Assembly (NCBI GenBank): GCA_001643675.2
Contig: LSRY02000021.1
Location: forward strand, 1,343,047-1,407,046
Length of the DNA: 64,000 bases
Direction: 5' to 3'
From: Monocercomonoides exilis
Lineage: Eukaryota; Preaxostyla; Oxymonadida; Polymastigidae
Positions 22,041 to 32,639 of the stretch are shown piece by piece. Under the pieces are notes generated by a model. The model was not told the DNA's origin, made no database searches, and saw only the letters and a list, made by a program, of their open reading frames with translations. Numbering within the stretch: position 1 is the first letter of the stretch; every line of letters starts with the position of its first letter. The position numbers and the translations under genes were made by a program.

Positions 22041-22870
22041 AAAACATTTGAATCCATTCTTTTCCACAAACGGCAAAATAATTGTATTTGTGAAAATAAA
22101 CAATGATTTGTATCTTCCTTTTCTGCTATTAATTCATTTTAAGTCTCATATTCATATGTAATAAAATATAGGGTGGTTTTTTTAACCTTACATTTTTTTT
22201 TAATCCGGACATTTTTTTTATTGGCGTATCTCACTAAATAAAAACTAAAAACAAAAAAAGCATATTGCACCAGGTTTGAGCACGTATTAAATGTTCATAC
22301 AAAAAGATTTTTTTGTCAATTTTTGTTTTTGATGAAGATCTTGAGAATTTTTAATTTATTTTTGTACATTTGTTTTGCTCGTTTTTAATCGACTCTCTTT
22401 TTCTGTCAGTTTTTAGCTACTGGACCATGAATCATTCATAATTATCATATACAATTTCAAATCTTTTTTGTTTTTTCTTATTTTTTTCACGAGTTTTTCG
22501 CATTTCATTGTTTTTGAAGAAAATTATAAAAAAACTCATATTTTCTCAACTGTTTTTTGTTCTTTCATTAAAAATATTAAAATTTAGTGCAAATTAGATA
22601 AAAATGCATTGCTACTCAAAATCGTTTGTCATATTTCATAAAATCAAAAACAAAATGAGAAATTTTGTCAAAATGAAAAATCTATTTGTACTGTTTAAAC
22701 AACAACATTTTATAAAAATTTCACATGGTATATATTTACTGCAAGTATTTATCTTTTTATGCACATCTCCAAAAACATCTAATAAATATTGTGTAGCTCA
22801 TTATTTTCAGATTTTTGTAATTTTCTTTAAAAATAATGAAATGAGAAAAACTCGTGAAAAAATAAGAAAA

Positions 22871-22975
22871 TTCGCAATAGAGCGAATCTACGAACGCAAG
22901 GAGCAGGTTTGCTCCTCAACATTGAGTCTTGATCACGATTTATGGGTTGTTTAAGATCTAACTTCGCCAATTCTT
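22871..22975. repeat. DIRS left terminal repeat
   Basis: Begins TTCGCAATAGAGCG. It shares an imperfect inverted similarity with the right end (CAGGTTTGCTCC, then TGAGTCTTGATCACGATTT, then TGGG and AACTTCGC). Its first 61 bases are copied in reverse complement in the internal complementary region. Confidence 0.8.
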
Positions 22976-24600
22976 ATATTCAAGAAGATCTTTATTGTCC
23001 GCAACTAAAATGAAGCAGCAACCTGTTTTGAAAAAATACAGAGACGGCGATGGAGAAGAATTAGATCTATTTTTGAAACTGGAAAGAGCGAAAATTATTA
23101 TTGTATAATTTTCCTGGATCGGAGTGCGAAATACATCATTCGGAACAAAATACTGCGCGCAGCCGATAAAACAGAAAGGAAAGCCATGCATTGTTTAGAG
23201 ACGATATCAAGAACAGAAACTACAATATATTGAAAGATTATTATTGAAAATATTGCCGCATTGTTCCGCGAGATAATATTTTATTATAGAAGCCACGATA
23301 TTTCATCAGATACATAAACAAAAATGAAGATATGAATTACAGTAGACTTTTTCAATAGAATGAAACAACTAATATCGTGAGAATTTATTAGGAACAAGAT
23401 CCGTGAAGTGTCGCAAGATGCAGTTAAATTGAAATAATAATAATAATAAATTGCTTGATATTACTAGAACTAAAGAGGATAAATGTACACATTGCAGCGA
23501 GATTACTATTGAGGAAGGATTAAATAACAATAAAGAGATAATTACTTATTATAAAGCTGCAATTTTCCTTAAGATAGTTACACAAATACAAATTTACTAG
23601 AATTCGCGATTGTAAAAAATTAACATACGTTTCCAATTTGCTGTGAGATATTATTACGAGGATAGTTGTAATAACCGTGCTTTGCCGCGAGACCGAGAAA
23701 GGAGAGAGAGTAGAGAGAGAAGAGAGAGCAGCGCTTTGCCGCGAGAAATGTGTGAATTTTAAAATAGCTAGATATCGCAAGGATTAACGAAGACATATAC
23801 ATGTATTACAATGAAATTATAATAGAAAGATAATATTACTCCAATCAAAAGATAATGAATTAAAATTAAGATATGCGTTTTCATTAAATAATAACAAAGA
23901 ACACAACCTCGTTAAATCGTGTAACAGAGATAGAGAATAGAGAGAACCGCACTTTAGAGCGAGGTCATGATTTGATGGAGAATAGAGAAAGCCGAACTTG
24001 GCTGTAATATAATTATAAAGTTAAAAACTCAACAATTCGATAGGCTTATATATAGAGAATGAAGACAAACTATCGTTTGATGCAATATCAAAAACAGAAA
24101 TGATGAACTTTAAGTGATTAAGAATCTGAAATGATACTGTTCATAATAAATAAATTTTCGCAGATGCGAAACCGCGAAATATAATGAGGCTATGAGAAAT
24201 AGGAGAAACGTGTATTTCAGCATAATAATTGCAGAGAGACAAACCGCCTTTGATCGAATGAATTAAAACAGAGAGAGCTGAGTTTGCAATGAGAGAAAGA
24301 TAGAGAAAGAATTTGTGAGAAATTGCGAACTGATAATTCGAAGAAAGACAACTTATTATCGTGAGATAGATGCAGACAAATAAACCGCTAAATATCGCTG
24401 GAATGATTGAGAAGTAATTTCCGCGAAATATCGCAAGGAGAAAATATAGCATGAGACAGCGAAAGACCGCGAGAGGAGGATACAGAAAGAAGCTGCACAG
24501 CACAGAGTGATGAAAAGAGAAGAAGACTCCACATATCTGCTTGGATTGATGCAATGGAGCAAGATTTCTTGCGAGGAGAAATTCGGAGGAGAAATAAAAA

Positions 24601-25539
24601 CTGGAGTCAACAAGGATTGAAGAGTTTCTGGGATGGATTTACAATTTTGAAAAGATGGAAGTGACGCTCCAAGAGAGGAAGAGAGTGCTGCTCCTGGAGG
24701 TTGTGCGAACCTGGATAGTGTACGAAATGAGGAGGAAGAGTCTAAAGACAAGAGATTAAGCAGCACTCCTCGCGAGGCTGAATTTTGTGAGGCTGAAGCA
24801 TCCACCAGCGAGCTTGTGGATGAAACGCATGCAATATGTGCTGAGGCAGGCAATAGCCCGCGGGGTCTGGAATGGAACGGTGATAGTCAGCCCAATGATA
24901 CTGGGAGAATTAACACACTGGAGAAAGATACTACAAGAAAACAGACCAAGGAGTCTGAAGAGAAGGAACAGACCGGCAGTACTAACGACGGACGCCTCAG
25001 AGCTGGGATGGGGTGCAGTATTAACAATATCGAGGGAGAACAAAGAGGAGAAGATATATGTCCACGGGAGTTGGACCCTCCAGGAGAGTGCGTTAGCGAT
25101 AAACGAAAAGGAGTCCAGAGCAGTGTTGAGGACTTTAGAAAGGAAGGGAGCATGGCTGCAACAACAGAAGATAGAATATATTCGTCTGAGGACAAACAAT
25201 ATGTCCACGAGATGGACAATACAGAAGAAGAGGGGAGCGCCATCGCTCATTCCAACACTGAGAGCATTAGAGAAGAAACTGAACAGCCTGGACATCGCAA
25301 TACAGACGGAACATCTCCCGGGAGAGCAGAACACGGAAGCAGATGCACTCAGCCGGATGGCGAGAAAGCCGGACAACGCACCGAGGGGGGAGAAAGTCGC
25401 AGAGATATTACAAATAGTCGCGCCGAGAACACTTGATACAATTTCAGAACAGACTACGCCTGTGCCCTGCGGAACTACTTGGAGACTATCCTCTCTGAGA
25501 GGGAGGAGAGGGAGAGAGAAACGCAAGGAAACGAGATAG
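24601..25539 (+). pseudogene. DIRS reverse transcriptase (thumb) and RNase H remnant
   Basis: From about 24620 the frame reads FLGWIYNFEKMEVTLQERKR, the typical junction before the RT thumb of DIRS-like elements. A TAA interrupts the frame just after KTRD (about 24758). From 24787 the frame is open for 250 codons: MQYVLRQAIARGVWNGTV (RT connection), TTDASELGWGAVL (RNase H first Asp), INEKESRAVLRTLE (Glu) and GEQNTEADALSRM (last Asp). The third catalytic site, normally (R)TDN, reads RTNN here, so an essential Asp is replaced by Asn. Together with the upstream stop and missing palm motif this is a dead copy. The family role is reverse transcription of the element's RNA. Confidence 0.8.
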
Positions 25540-26003
25540 TGCCTGTTTATTTGTTTCTGAGAAACAATGGACGGACTTTGAAGGAGATGAGAAAGGAAGG
25601 AAGGAAATTACCCCCATAAGAAGTCATAAGTATTAGACTGGAGAGGAGAGTATCTAAGAGATGACCTCGTTCAAACATGGGGAGAATACGTTGGAGTGAA
25701 GGGATATATCAGCAGCAAGGGATACGTAGAGAGCGCTGCGAAAATCCAAACAAGTTTTGGATAGAGAAAGAATTGATGAAAAAGACCCCCTCATAGAAAA
25801 AGATGCCAGGTGTATAATGGCACAATTTTTTGAAACTCTATCCAATTCAAATGTTTCAAGTGGAGAGAAAAAATAAAACTGAAAGAAAAGTGATCGAGTC
25901 AATATTCCTTTTCAGAGAAATAAAGATGAATGAGAAAGATATTGATTCACCTCTTTAAACTTACAAGAGAGATAAGCAGAGAAGGTGCAAGCAATATGAA
26001 TCA

Positions 26004-26254
26004 ATGTGGGATTTTACAACAATTACAAAAGTGGAAGAAACCACATATAACTCAACAGACCCACAAGCACTCCAGAGGAAAGCCCTCATCCTCACTATTA
26101 TTTTTGGAACGTCAGGGCCAGCTGAGCTGGAGAGATCGAGAAAGGAGTGTTCTATATTGAAAGAAGATAAGGTAATAATAGAAATGCAGATATTGATGAC
26201 AGTAAGGAAGACTGTAAAAATCGATATTAACAAACATCCAAACCCACTCATAGA
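26004..26254 (+). pseudogene. DIRS tyrosine recombinase fragment, 5' part
   Basis: The frame contains QALQRKALILTIIFGTSGPAELER, resembling the box around the first catalytic Arg of tyrosine recombinases (usually TGxRxxE), then VIIEMQILMTVRKTVKIDI. The expected Arg position reads Gly or Ser, so it is probably inactive. The frame runs into the CTCATAGA duplication at 26247-26254, where the Merlin element is inserted. Past the Merlin element, the frame resumes at 36875 with DAEEALQRKLALSG. Identification rests on motif shape plus position inside a DIRS element. Confidence 0.55.
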
Positions 26255-29200
26255 GGCATAGGTCTAAATGCGCTCCTTTTGCAAATTGCGTTTTTAGGCA
26301 TTAAAATTATGATGAATAAATAGGTAATAATTATTTAAAAACTTTTTATGGACCGATTTTTTGAAAAAAATTTTTCTTGTTGAAAAAAATGATTTTTGAA
26401 AAATGACCCACAAAAACATGAATTTCAAAGAAAAATATTCAAATTTAAAAGAAAATGTGATTTTTGGACATCCAATGTGTTTTTATTATAATATAAATAT
26501 ATTTTATTTGTTAATTTTCATCATTAACAATAATGGTCATAAAAAATTTTTTTATTAAATATCTTTGATCTAACCCACAATAAAATTTTTTATGTCTAGA
26601 AAAGTTGAATATGCTGTTTAAGATGAAATAGAACTCAATAGTTTGCCATCATTTCATTTTTATATATAAAATTTAACATATTATTATATGTGCACTTGTT
26701 TTATATTGAAAACAGCTTTTTTTCACAGTCACATTAAAGTGTGCCTTTTTGCTTGAATATTCTAAACTACCTAATATTAGTTCATTTACGTTCGCAAAGG
26801 AACGCAAAAGGTTATAAATGACTCTTTAAATAACAATATTATTTATTTTGCTTTAATATTTCATATATTTTCTTGTTCTTTTATATTTCTATGTTTTTTT
26901 TGAATTAGATAAGATCATTGCATTATTAAATGAAACTTTTTACCCAGATAAACTTCAATTTCCCAATGCAATATTATATTGAGTTATTAAAACAATGGAC
27001 TTTATTAAAGTTTGTCGTTTGTATGTTTTTAAAAATATAAAGAATGAGATAGATTTAGCTTTTCTAGTGGATCTGATGTTGAGAGCTGTAGATGTGAGGA
27101 TGAGCTATGCCAAACAACGCGGAAGCGGATGGAAAACATGAAAAAGGAGATTGGAATGAAAACAATTCAAATTGAAGGATCAACAATTATTCTAGATTCA
27201 TTCAATGTTACCAATTATCAGATCAAAAAGGATACGAAGATGGGAGAAGAGAATGCGAAAGCAACATTGAATGTTAAAGAGGCAATTGAAAGTCAACTGG
27301 AGTATTTTATGGGAAATTATGCTCGGTTTAAATTGGCAAATATCAGACTGCAACTGTCATCTGGGTTTGGCAACTCGGCCAAATCGATTATTTCGAACAG
27401 AAAAGGTGAGTTGGTTATTAGTGAATGTTTATTCCATTCAGCAGCAAGAGTGAACAATGGATTTGACTGTGTGTTTGTGGATGTGATTGGAGGCAATGTG
27501 GAAGTGAATGATCTGTCGATTGAATCATGCAATGTTGGAAACAGTATTTTTGCAATTAACAATGCTGGAGCTGTTTGCCATTTGGTGAATGTTCGAGTGG
27601 AATCATTGAATGAAAGTGGAGGATGTATTTTATCAATCAAGGAATCTGAACCGGGATTGAAGATTAATGAAGGAGAACTGATTGTTGATAAATTTGTGAT
27701 GGAGGGTGGAGTGACGCTGACGATGAACGGTAAATCACCAATAGCAATAACCAATGAAGAGAAGTTGGACATAAAGAACGGCAGAGTGAGTGGAGTGACG
27801 GTGGAAGGTGGGAGCGGAGAAGGAGGAGGATGCATCGGTGCAGAGATACAAGCAGAAGGAAGCGCAGTAGTGAATAACTGCAGTTTTTCATCAATATGTA
27901 CAGGTGGAAGTGGGATGAAAGGAGGAGGGATGAAGATATCAGTGGGGAAGGGAGGGAGTTTGGAAATGAAAGGAGTGAAATATTCAGGATGCGAAGTGCC
28001 AAGAGAGGATGTTGAGGAAGGAGGAAGAGGAATGGGAGGAGAGATGTTTGTGAAGCTGGCAGATGAGATGGGAACATTTGTTCTTGAAGGGATGGAATTT
28101 GAGGGGTGTGATGGGTGGAAAGGGAAGAATTTGTTTGTGTCAGGATGGGATCTGAGAGAGATTGTGAGTGAGGAGCATCTGAAATGGGGATTGAGTGCAA
28201 ATGATAAGAATTCCTTGGATGAGCTGTGTGGATGGGAGAGGAAGACAACAGGAGATGGATATGTGATTCCATTGGTTGTGTATTTGTGGGATAACTGGAG
28301 CGGGAATGGGTTTGTTTCGAAAGATAATGGAGGAGACTTCAGTGGGTGTGGGTATTCCGAGGCACCATGTTTATCGATTGATCACTTGATATCACTGAGA
28401 TATTCGATACTTGGAAAAGGCGAATCCCAGATCTGGATTGGGGGTTCAGGGTTGCTGAGCCGTTCCATATCATTTTCATTTTCTTCTTCTTCTTCATCAA
28501 TTGAAGAATCACCAAAAGTGGAGGTTGAAGGGACAAAGAAAGGGACAAGTGTGACGATCAGTGATGAAGATGGGAATGATTTGGATGATGGTTCAATGAT
28601 CTCATCGAATGTGAGTCTGTCGTTTGTGAATGTTTCATTCACCAAACCCAGCATCACCACCCATCATGAAATGTTGATTGAATCCTCTGGAACAAACACA
28701 TTATTGTCAGTTTCAGATTGTTCATTTGGCCCAGGGAGAGGGGTGGCAGAGAGTTTTGGATATTGTGTGATGAGAGTGAATGGAGGCAGAGTTATTGCTC
28801 AAGAGTGTTTGTTGGATGCGGTTGACAAATTGAAAGGGTTCATCGCTTTCAGTGCAACAGCAACAAGGGAGGTGATTGTGGAGGATATGAACATCTCAAA
28901 TGTTGGTGTGAAGGAAAGAAGTCTGATTTCGATGTTTGAGGATGAGCAGATGAATGGGATGAAAGCCAAAAGAGGGATGAATGGAGGGGAAAACAGTCAT
29001 TCAAACAACGAAAATGTGGTGATAAAAGTGAATGGGTCTTCGTTCACAAACATCACAAATGGAGAAAACAGAGCAGGGATGCTGAGTGTGGATACATTTG
29101 AGAGTGCGATGGAGTGTGTGTTGGAGGGGTGTTCGGTTTCGAGTTGCAGGAGTGAAATGAGCGAGGAAGGAGGAGGGATGAAAGTGTGTCTGAAGAGAGG

Positions 29201-30224
29201 AGAATCAGAAGTGAGAGTTGTTTGGTGTTCGCTGGGGATGTGTTCGTGCTCTGGGGTGAAGGGGAGAGGAGGAGGGATGATGGTTGATGCACTTGACCCG
29301 AATGAGGGTGGAACCAGTGCACTTGGGCCTGTTGGGATAAGGATGGAGAATGTGAGGTTTTGGGGGAACGAGGCGTTTGTGGAGAAGGATGTGTTCATCA
29401 AGTGCCACTCGATTGGGAAACAGATCAATAAAACGCTGTTTGTGCTGGACTTCGAGCAGGATGCACTGAAGGGGAAGAACTCGATGTGTGGGAGCAATGG
29501 AGAAGGGAAAGTTGATATTGATTTGATACCGCTGATCACATTCTTTCACTCAGCTCAGGTGTTTGTGAGTGTAAATGGAAGCGATAGCAGACAGTGTGGA
29601 GCATAGAATTATCCGTGCCAGAGCATAAGTTGTGGTTTTAAACATATTGAGAGAAGCGTTGCAAATATGATTTTAATTAATGGAGAATGCATGATTTGTG
29701 GAGGGTGTGAGATAGGAGATTTGAATGTGAAGTCGGTGAAGAAGGCAAAGTCCACAATCCATTTTGAGGGGAAGATGGGGGACAGAGGAGAGGAGAGGAG
29801 CATGATGGTGTTTGTGAATGAGTGTGTTGTGGAGAGGTGCAAGTTTGTGTTTGGAGAGGCATTTGAAGGGGTTGAAGAGAGTGTGGGAAAAGATCTCATC
29901 AGTAGTCGTGAAAATGATGTGGAGGTGAGCGCGTTAATTTTATTTGGGAATGCAGAATTTCCTTCTTCAGCACAGCCATTTGTTCTGAAGAATACAAGTG
30001 AAACAAAGGGAAATGGAAATGAAATAATGTCAAAAGGAGAGAATAAATTTGAATGGAGTTTATTTGCCTTTATTGAATGTATTGTGATTGGTGTGATTCT
30101 GTTATTTGTGATTGTTGCAGTAGTTGTGCTAATGAGAAAGAAATTAAGGGAAGCAGAAAAGGGAGTTGAGAAAGAAAGATTTGAAAACGAGCAGATAATG
30201 GGAAAGATAGAGAGGAGAAGAAGG
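26255..30224. repeat. Merlin left terminal inverted repeat
   Basis: A 3,970-bp arm identical or nearly identical to the reverse complement of 32897-36866. The encoded 825-residue frame is identical in both arms. The first 870 bases are AT-rich and non-coding; they presumably hold the transposase-binding ends and any promoter for the cargo gene. Confidence 0.92.
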
Positions 30225-30407
30225 GAAAGTGATGGAGAGAGCTTTGAGATGAGTGAAATGCCATCAGCATTGCTGGGGGGAATGACGAGTCAAATTTTAC
30301 TTTTCATAGACAACGATGAAGATCTTCCATATCCTCCTTTGATGAGCGATAAAGATATTTTTTTTAATAAAAATAATTTTCCAGATTTCGAATCATTACG
30401 ATTTTAA
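27129..30407 (+). pseudogene. Surface beta-helix gene, cargo copy 1, with in-frame TAG
   Basis: From ATG 27129 the frame runs 825 codons to TAG at 29604-29606, then continues in the same frame to TAA at 30405-30407. The protein is homologous to the giant surface proteins: KGKNLFVSGWDLRE, ELCGWE, IPLVVYLW, FSGCGYSEAPC and IDLIPLITF are shared. The TAG sits where the giant paralogue has Gln (CAG) in its QCGKQDNPC segment, so a single C-to-T change explains it. Downstream, LILFGN...SFVLKN-type sequence and a membrane segment (FAFIECIVIGVILLFVIVAV) align with the giant protein's end of ectodomain and membrane span, with several hundred residues missing between. There is no signal peptide and no kinase-like tail. 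It is a truncated paralogue, possibly still transcribed. The C-terminus extends past the repeat into the unique centre. Confidence 0.8.
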
Positions 30408-30528
30408 TTTATTTGAATGGTTGTCTGACTTTTTTCGTTTTGTTATTGAATTTATCACTGAATGTATTTATGGAGTGCTTTATTGTTTATCTATACGTAC
30501 ACGTTAATAAAGTGATATGAATGATGTG

Positions 30529-31188
30529 TTAAAGAGAAATTGGAAATTGCTCAGTTCCTTTATTCAATTCCTTTGTTCTACTTCGAAGGATTTTTTGGTT
30601 TTTGATTGATTGCAACTTATTTTTTTCTTTTTTCATCATCTCGCTAATTTTCTCCTCTTTTTTCTCACAAAATCGATCCGATTCAAACTCCAAATTGGAT
30701 AGATGTTGAGTATAGTCATTTTTGCAAAATCTGCCATTGCTTGACCTTTTTCTTTTAATTTTTCTTTTCCGGGGTTTTGAATCATTCATGTCAGGTTCGA
30801 AGAAATTTTCATAATCGTCATCTATATTAAATTCATCATTGTCATCCCTTTCGTTGTTTTCCTCATTATCTTGAAGCTTTGGAATGATGACTCTGCTTGA
30901 GCCTGATTCATCATTTTTTTCTTGTTTTTTGTTTTGTGTATTTTCATTTTCCTTATCATTTCTCTCCTTTTCTTCATCTTCTTTATCATCGAATAAATTG
31001 GAATGATTATCGTCGTTTGATATGTCATCTTTAGCATCATTGCGTTCATCATCAGATTCGTCGATTAATCTTCTTTTCCCCCTTTCAGTAATCTCTTTTG
31101 ATTGGATTTTTTGTATTTTTTTCTTCTCCTTCAAGAAAGAATCATATTCATTTTCATCAAGCAATATTGCATCCTTTTGATTTTTCAT
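30529..31188 (-). CDS. Acidic, lysine-rich protein next to Merlin transposase
   Basis: A frame of 219 residues is dominated by Asp, Glu, Lys and Asn with a basic cluster KPRKRKIKRKR that looks like a nuclear localisation signal. It is in the same frame as the transposase, separated only by one TGA (31201-31203) and four sense codons. It is therefore either the C-terminal extension of the transposase lost to a nonsense mutation, or a readthrough extension, or a second small gene. Twelve bases leave no room for a separate promoter. Function unknown; a nuclear DNA- or chromatin-related helper role is only a guess. Confidence 0.55.
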   Translation of the reverse strand: MKNQKDAILLDENEYDSFLKEKKKIQKIQSKEITERGKRRLIDESDDERNDAKDDISNDDNHSNLFDDKEDEEKERNDKENENTQNKKQEKNDESGSSRVIIPKLQDNEENNERDDNDEFNIDDDYENFFEPDMNDSKPRKRKIKRKRSSNGRFCKNDYTQHLSNLEFESDRFCEKKEEKISEMMKKEKNKLQSIKNQKILRSRTKELNKGTEQFPISL

Positions 31189-31200
31189 TCTTTCTTCTTT

Positions 31201-32244
31201 TCAAAGAATGTAGGATGATAATTTGAACTTTCTTTCCTTCGTTAATGCAGTTTTTGTTTTCATTTCACATTTATAATAAGACTCCATGTAATTGTCAAAG
31301 TCTCTTTTCTTTATTTTTGAAATAATGTCAAGAAAACTGTAAATGGTGCCTTTGTTATTGAATCTGTATTGAAATTCAAAAGCATATTCTTTTGTTTTTT
31401 CATAAGTTCTTCCTCTTAATGGAAGATGACGCTTCAAATGTGACCACATACTCTCAATGGTTTGTGAATGTATTGTTTTGTCAGCTGGATCAGAAAAATG
31501 CTCTGAATGATTTATACTGTAATGCGTATATCCACATTGTTTAATTTCACTATAAGCAGACCATTTATCGCTATAGATTTCTGCTGAGATGTCAATGTTT
31601 TTCTTAATGAAATATAACAATGTTTCTTCTGTTCTATCTGGGACAAATTCAAGTTTTAATTTTTGCGGCTTTCCTTCCACTTTTCTTTCAACTGCTCCCC
31701 ACAGCCACTGCTGTTCTTTTACTCTCCCTACTCCATTTTTTCTTTTATGTATCAACGTTTCATCCATTTCCACTTTTCTATTCTTTCCAATTTTTTCCAA
31801 ATCAGAAGATTCAATATAATAACAAATGTTACGTAATCTTTTAAAGAATTTCAAAACTGTGCTTTTTGAAATTTCTGTTTCAGTAACAACTTCATCAACT
31901 GAATGCTTGTACCAAAAATGATAAAACAGTGACATCGTGCTAAATGGTGAGATATTGAAATCAGAAAACAAAGATTCATAATTCCAACTAAATGCTTTTC
32001 CACATGATGAACATTTGAAGATGTAATAATCGCTTTCAGGCTTTTGAATGATGAGATTCATATTTTTCTCGCAATCCCAACACGTGATCGACTTTCGAAT
32101 GCATCCCATGGTCGATGAAATGTCAAGAGCGAGTTTATTTTTTTTATTTGACATCATTAGAAATTGTGTAAATGTTATTTTCTGAATATCTTCTTTGTTA
32201 TATTGAGTCTCCATGTCACAGAAATTGAAAATTTTATTTTTCAA
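31201..32244 (-). CDS. Merlin/ISXO2-type DDE transposase
   Basis: 347 residues. A zinc-ribbon-like pair CWDC (55-58) and CSSC (78-81) is followed by a helix-turn-helix-like segment (about 116-140, VDEVVTETEISKSTVLKFF). The catalytic core has Asp161 in VEMDETLIHKRK, Asp226 in IYSDKWSAY and Glu264 in QTIESMWSHLKRHL, the DDE arrangement of the ISXO2-like/IS1016-Merlin family. The IESMWSHLKR motif is characteristic. It should cut and rejoin the ends of the element with 8-bp staggered insertion, agreeing with the CTCATAGA duplication. All visible catalytic residues are intact, so the protein may be functional. It is in frame with the acidic frame downstream across a single TGA. Length is in the usual range for the family. 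Confidence 0.92.
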   Translation of the reverse strand: MKNKIFNFCDMETQYNKEDIQKITFTQFLMMSNKKNKLALDISSTMGCIRKSITCWDCEKNMNLIIQKPESDYYIFKCSSCGKAFSWNYESLFSDFNISPFSTMSLFYHFWYKHSVDEVVTETEISKSTVLKFFKRLRNICYYIESSDLEKIGKNRKVEMDETLIHKRKNGVGRVKEQQWLWGAVERKVEGKPQKLKLEFVPDRTEETLLYFIKKNIDISAEIYSDKWSAYSEIKQCGYTHYSINHSEHFSDPADKTIHSQTIESMWSHLKRHLPLRGRTYEKTKEYAFEFQYRFNNKGTIYSFLDIISKIKKRDFDNYMESYYKCEMKTKTALTKERKFKLSSYIL

Positions 32245-32639
32245 TTCAAATTATGATAGTCAAGTAATGGGAAGTTTTTTTATTACAAATATCGAAACTG
32301 TTCTGAAAATATTAATTTTTCATTTTAAATATTAATTTTCAATTTATTATTTTCTTTATTAAATTATTAATAAAATTTATATGCTTTCAAAATAATACAA
32401 AATTAAATGTGAAATCATTTAAATAATCAAGTATAGTTATTGCGTTGCGATAAACAACAAGAAAAATTGTCAATTGTGATTTCTGCAAAGTGAAAAAGTC
32501 TCAGTAAATAATTTTAAACGTTTATGACTTTCATCTATATATTTTCTTCACTCATTGTTATTCCACCTTCTGGTGAATTAGAGATTGCTGTGTATTTCAT
32601 CAAAACAGAACTTTTCACAGCATCCACAAGAGATCCATC
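32245..32639. other. Upstream region of transposase
   Basis: About 280 bases of very AT-rich DNA upstream of the minus-strand transposase, probably including its promoter, followed by the end region of the minus-strand cargo gene. No further gene seen. Confidence 0.4.

Noticed and set aside
23000-24600. Possible reverse-transcriptase palm or gag region of the DIRS element
   Set aside because: Position fits, but I could not find the YxDD box or any clear motif among many stops, so no feature is called.
27664-28272. 202-codon minus-strand frame in the Merlin arm
   Set aside because: Complement shadow of the cargo surface gene, repeated at 34849-35457 because of the inverted repeat.
29604-29606. 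Alternative genetic code with TAG as Gln
   Set aside because: About 8,000 codons of long host frames contain no internal TAA or TAG, and the helicase-like gene ends in TAA; one TAG at a CAG position is better explained by mutation, though left as a testable idea.
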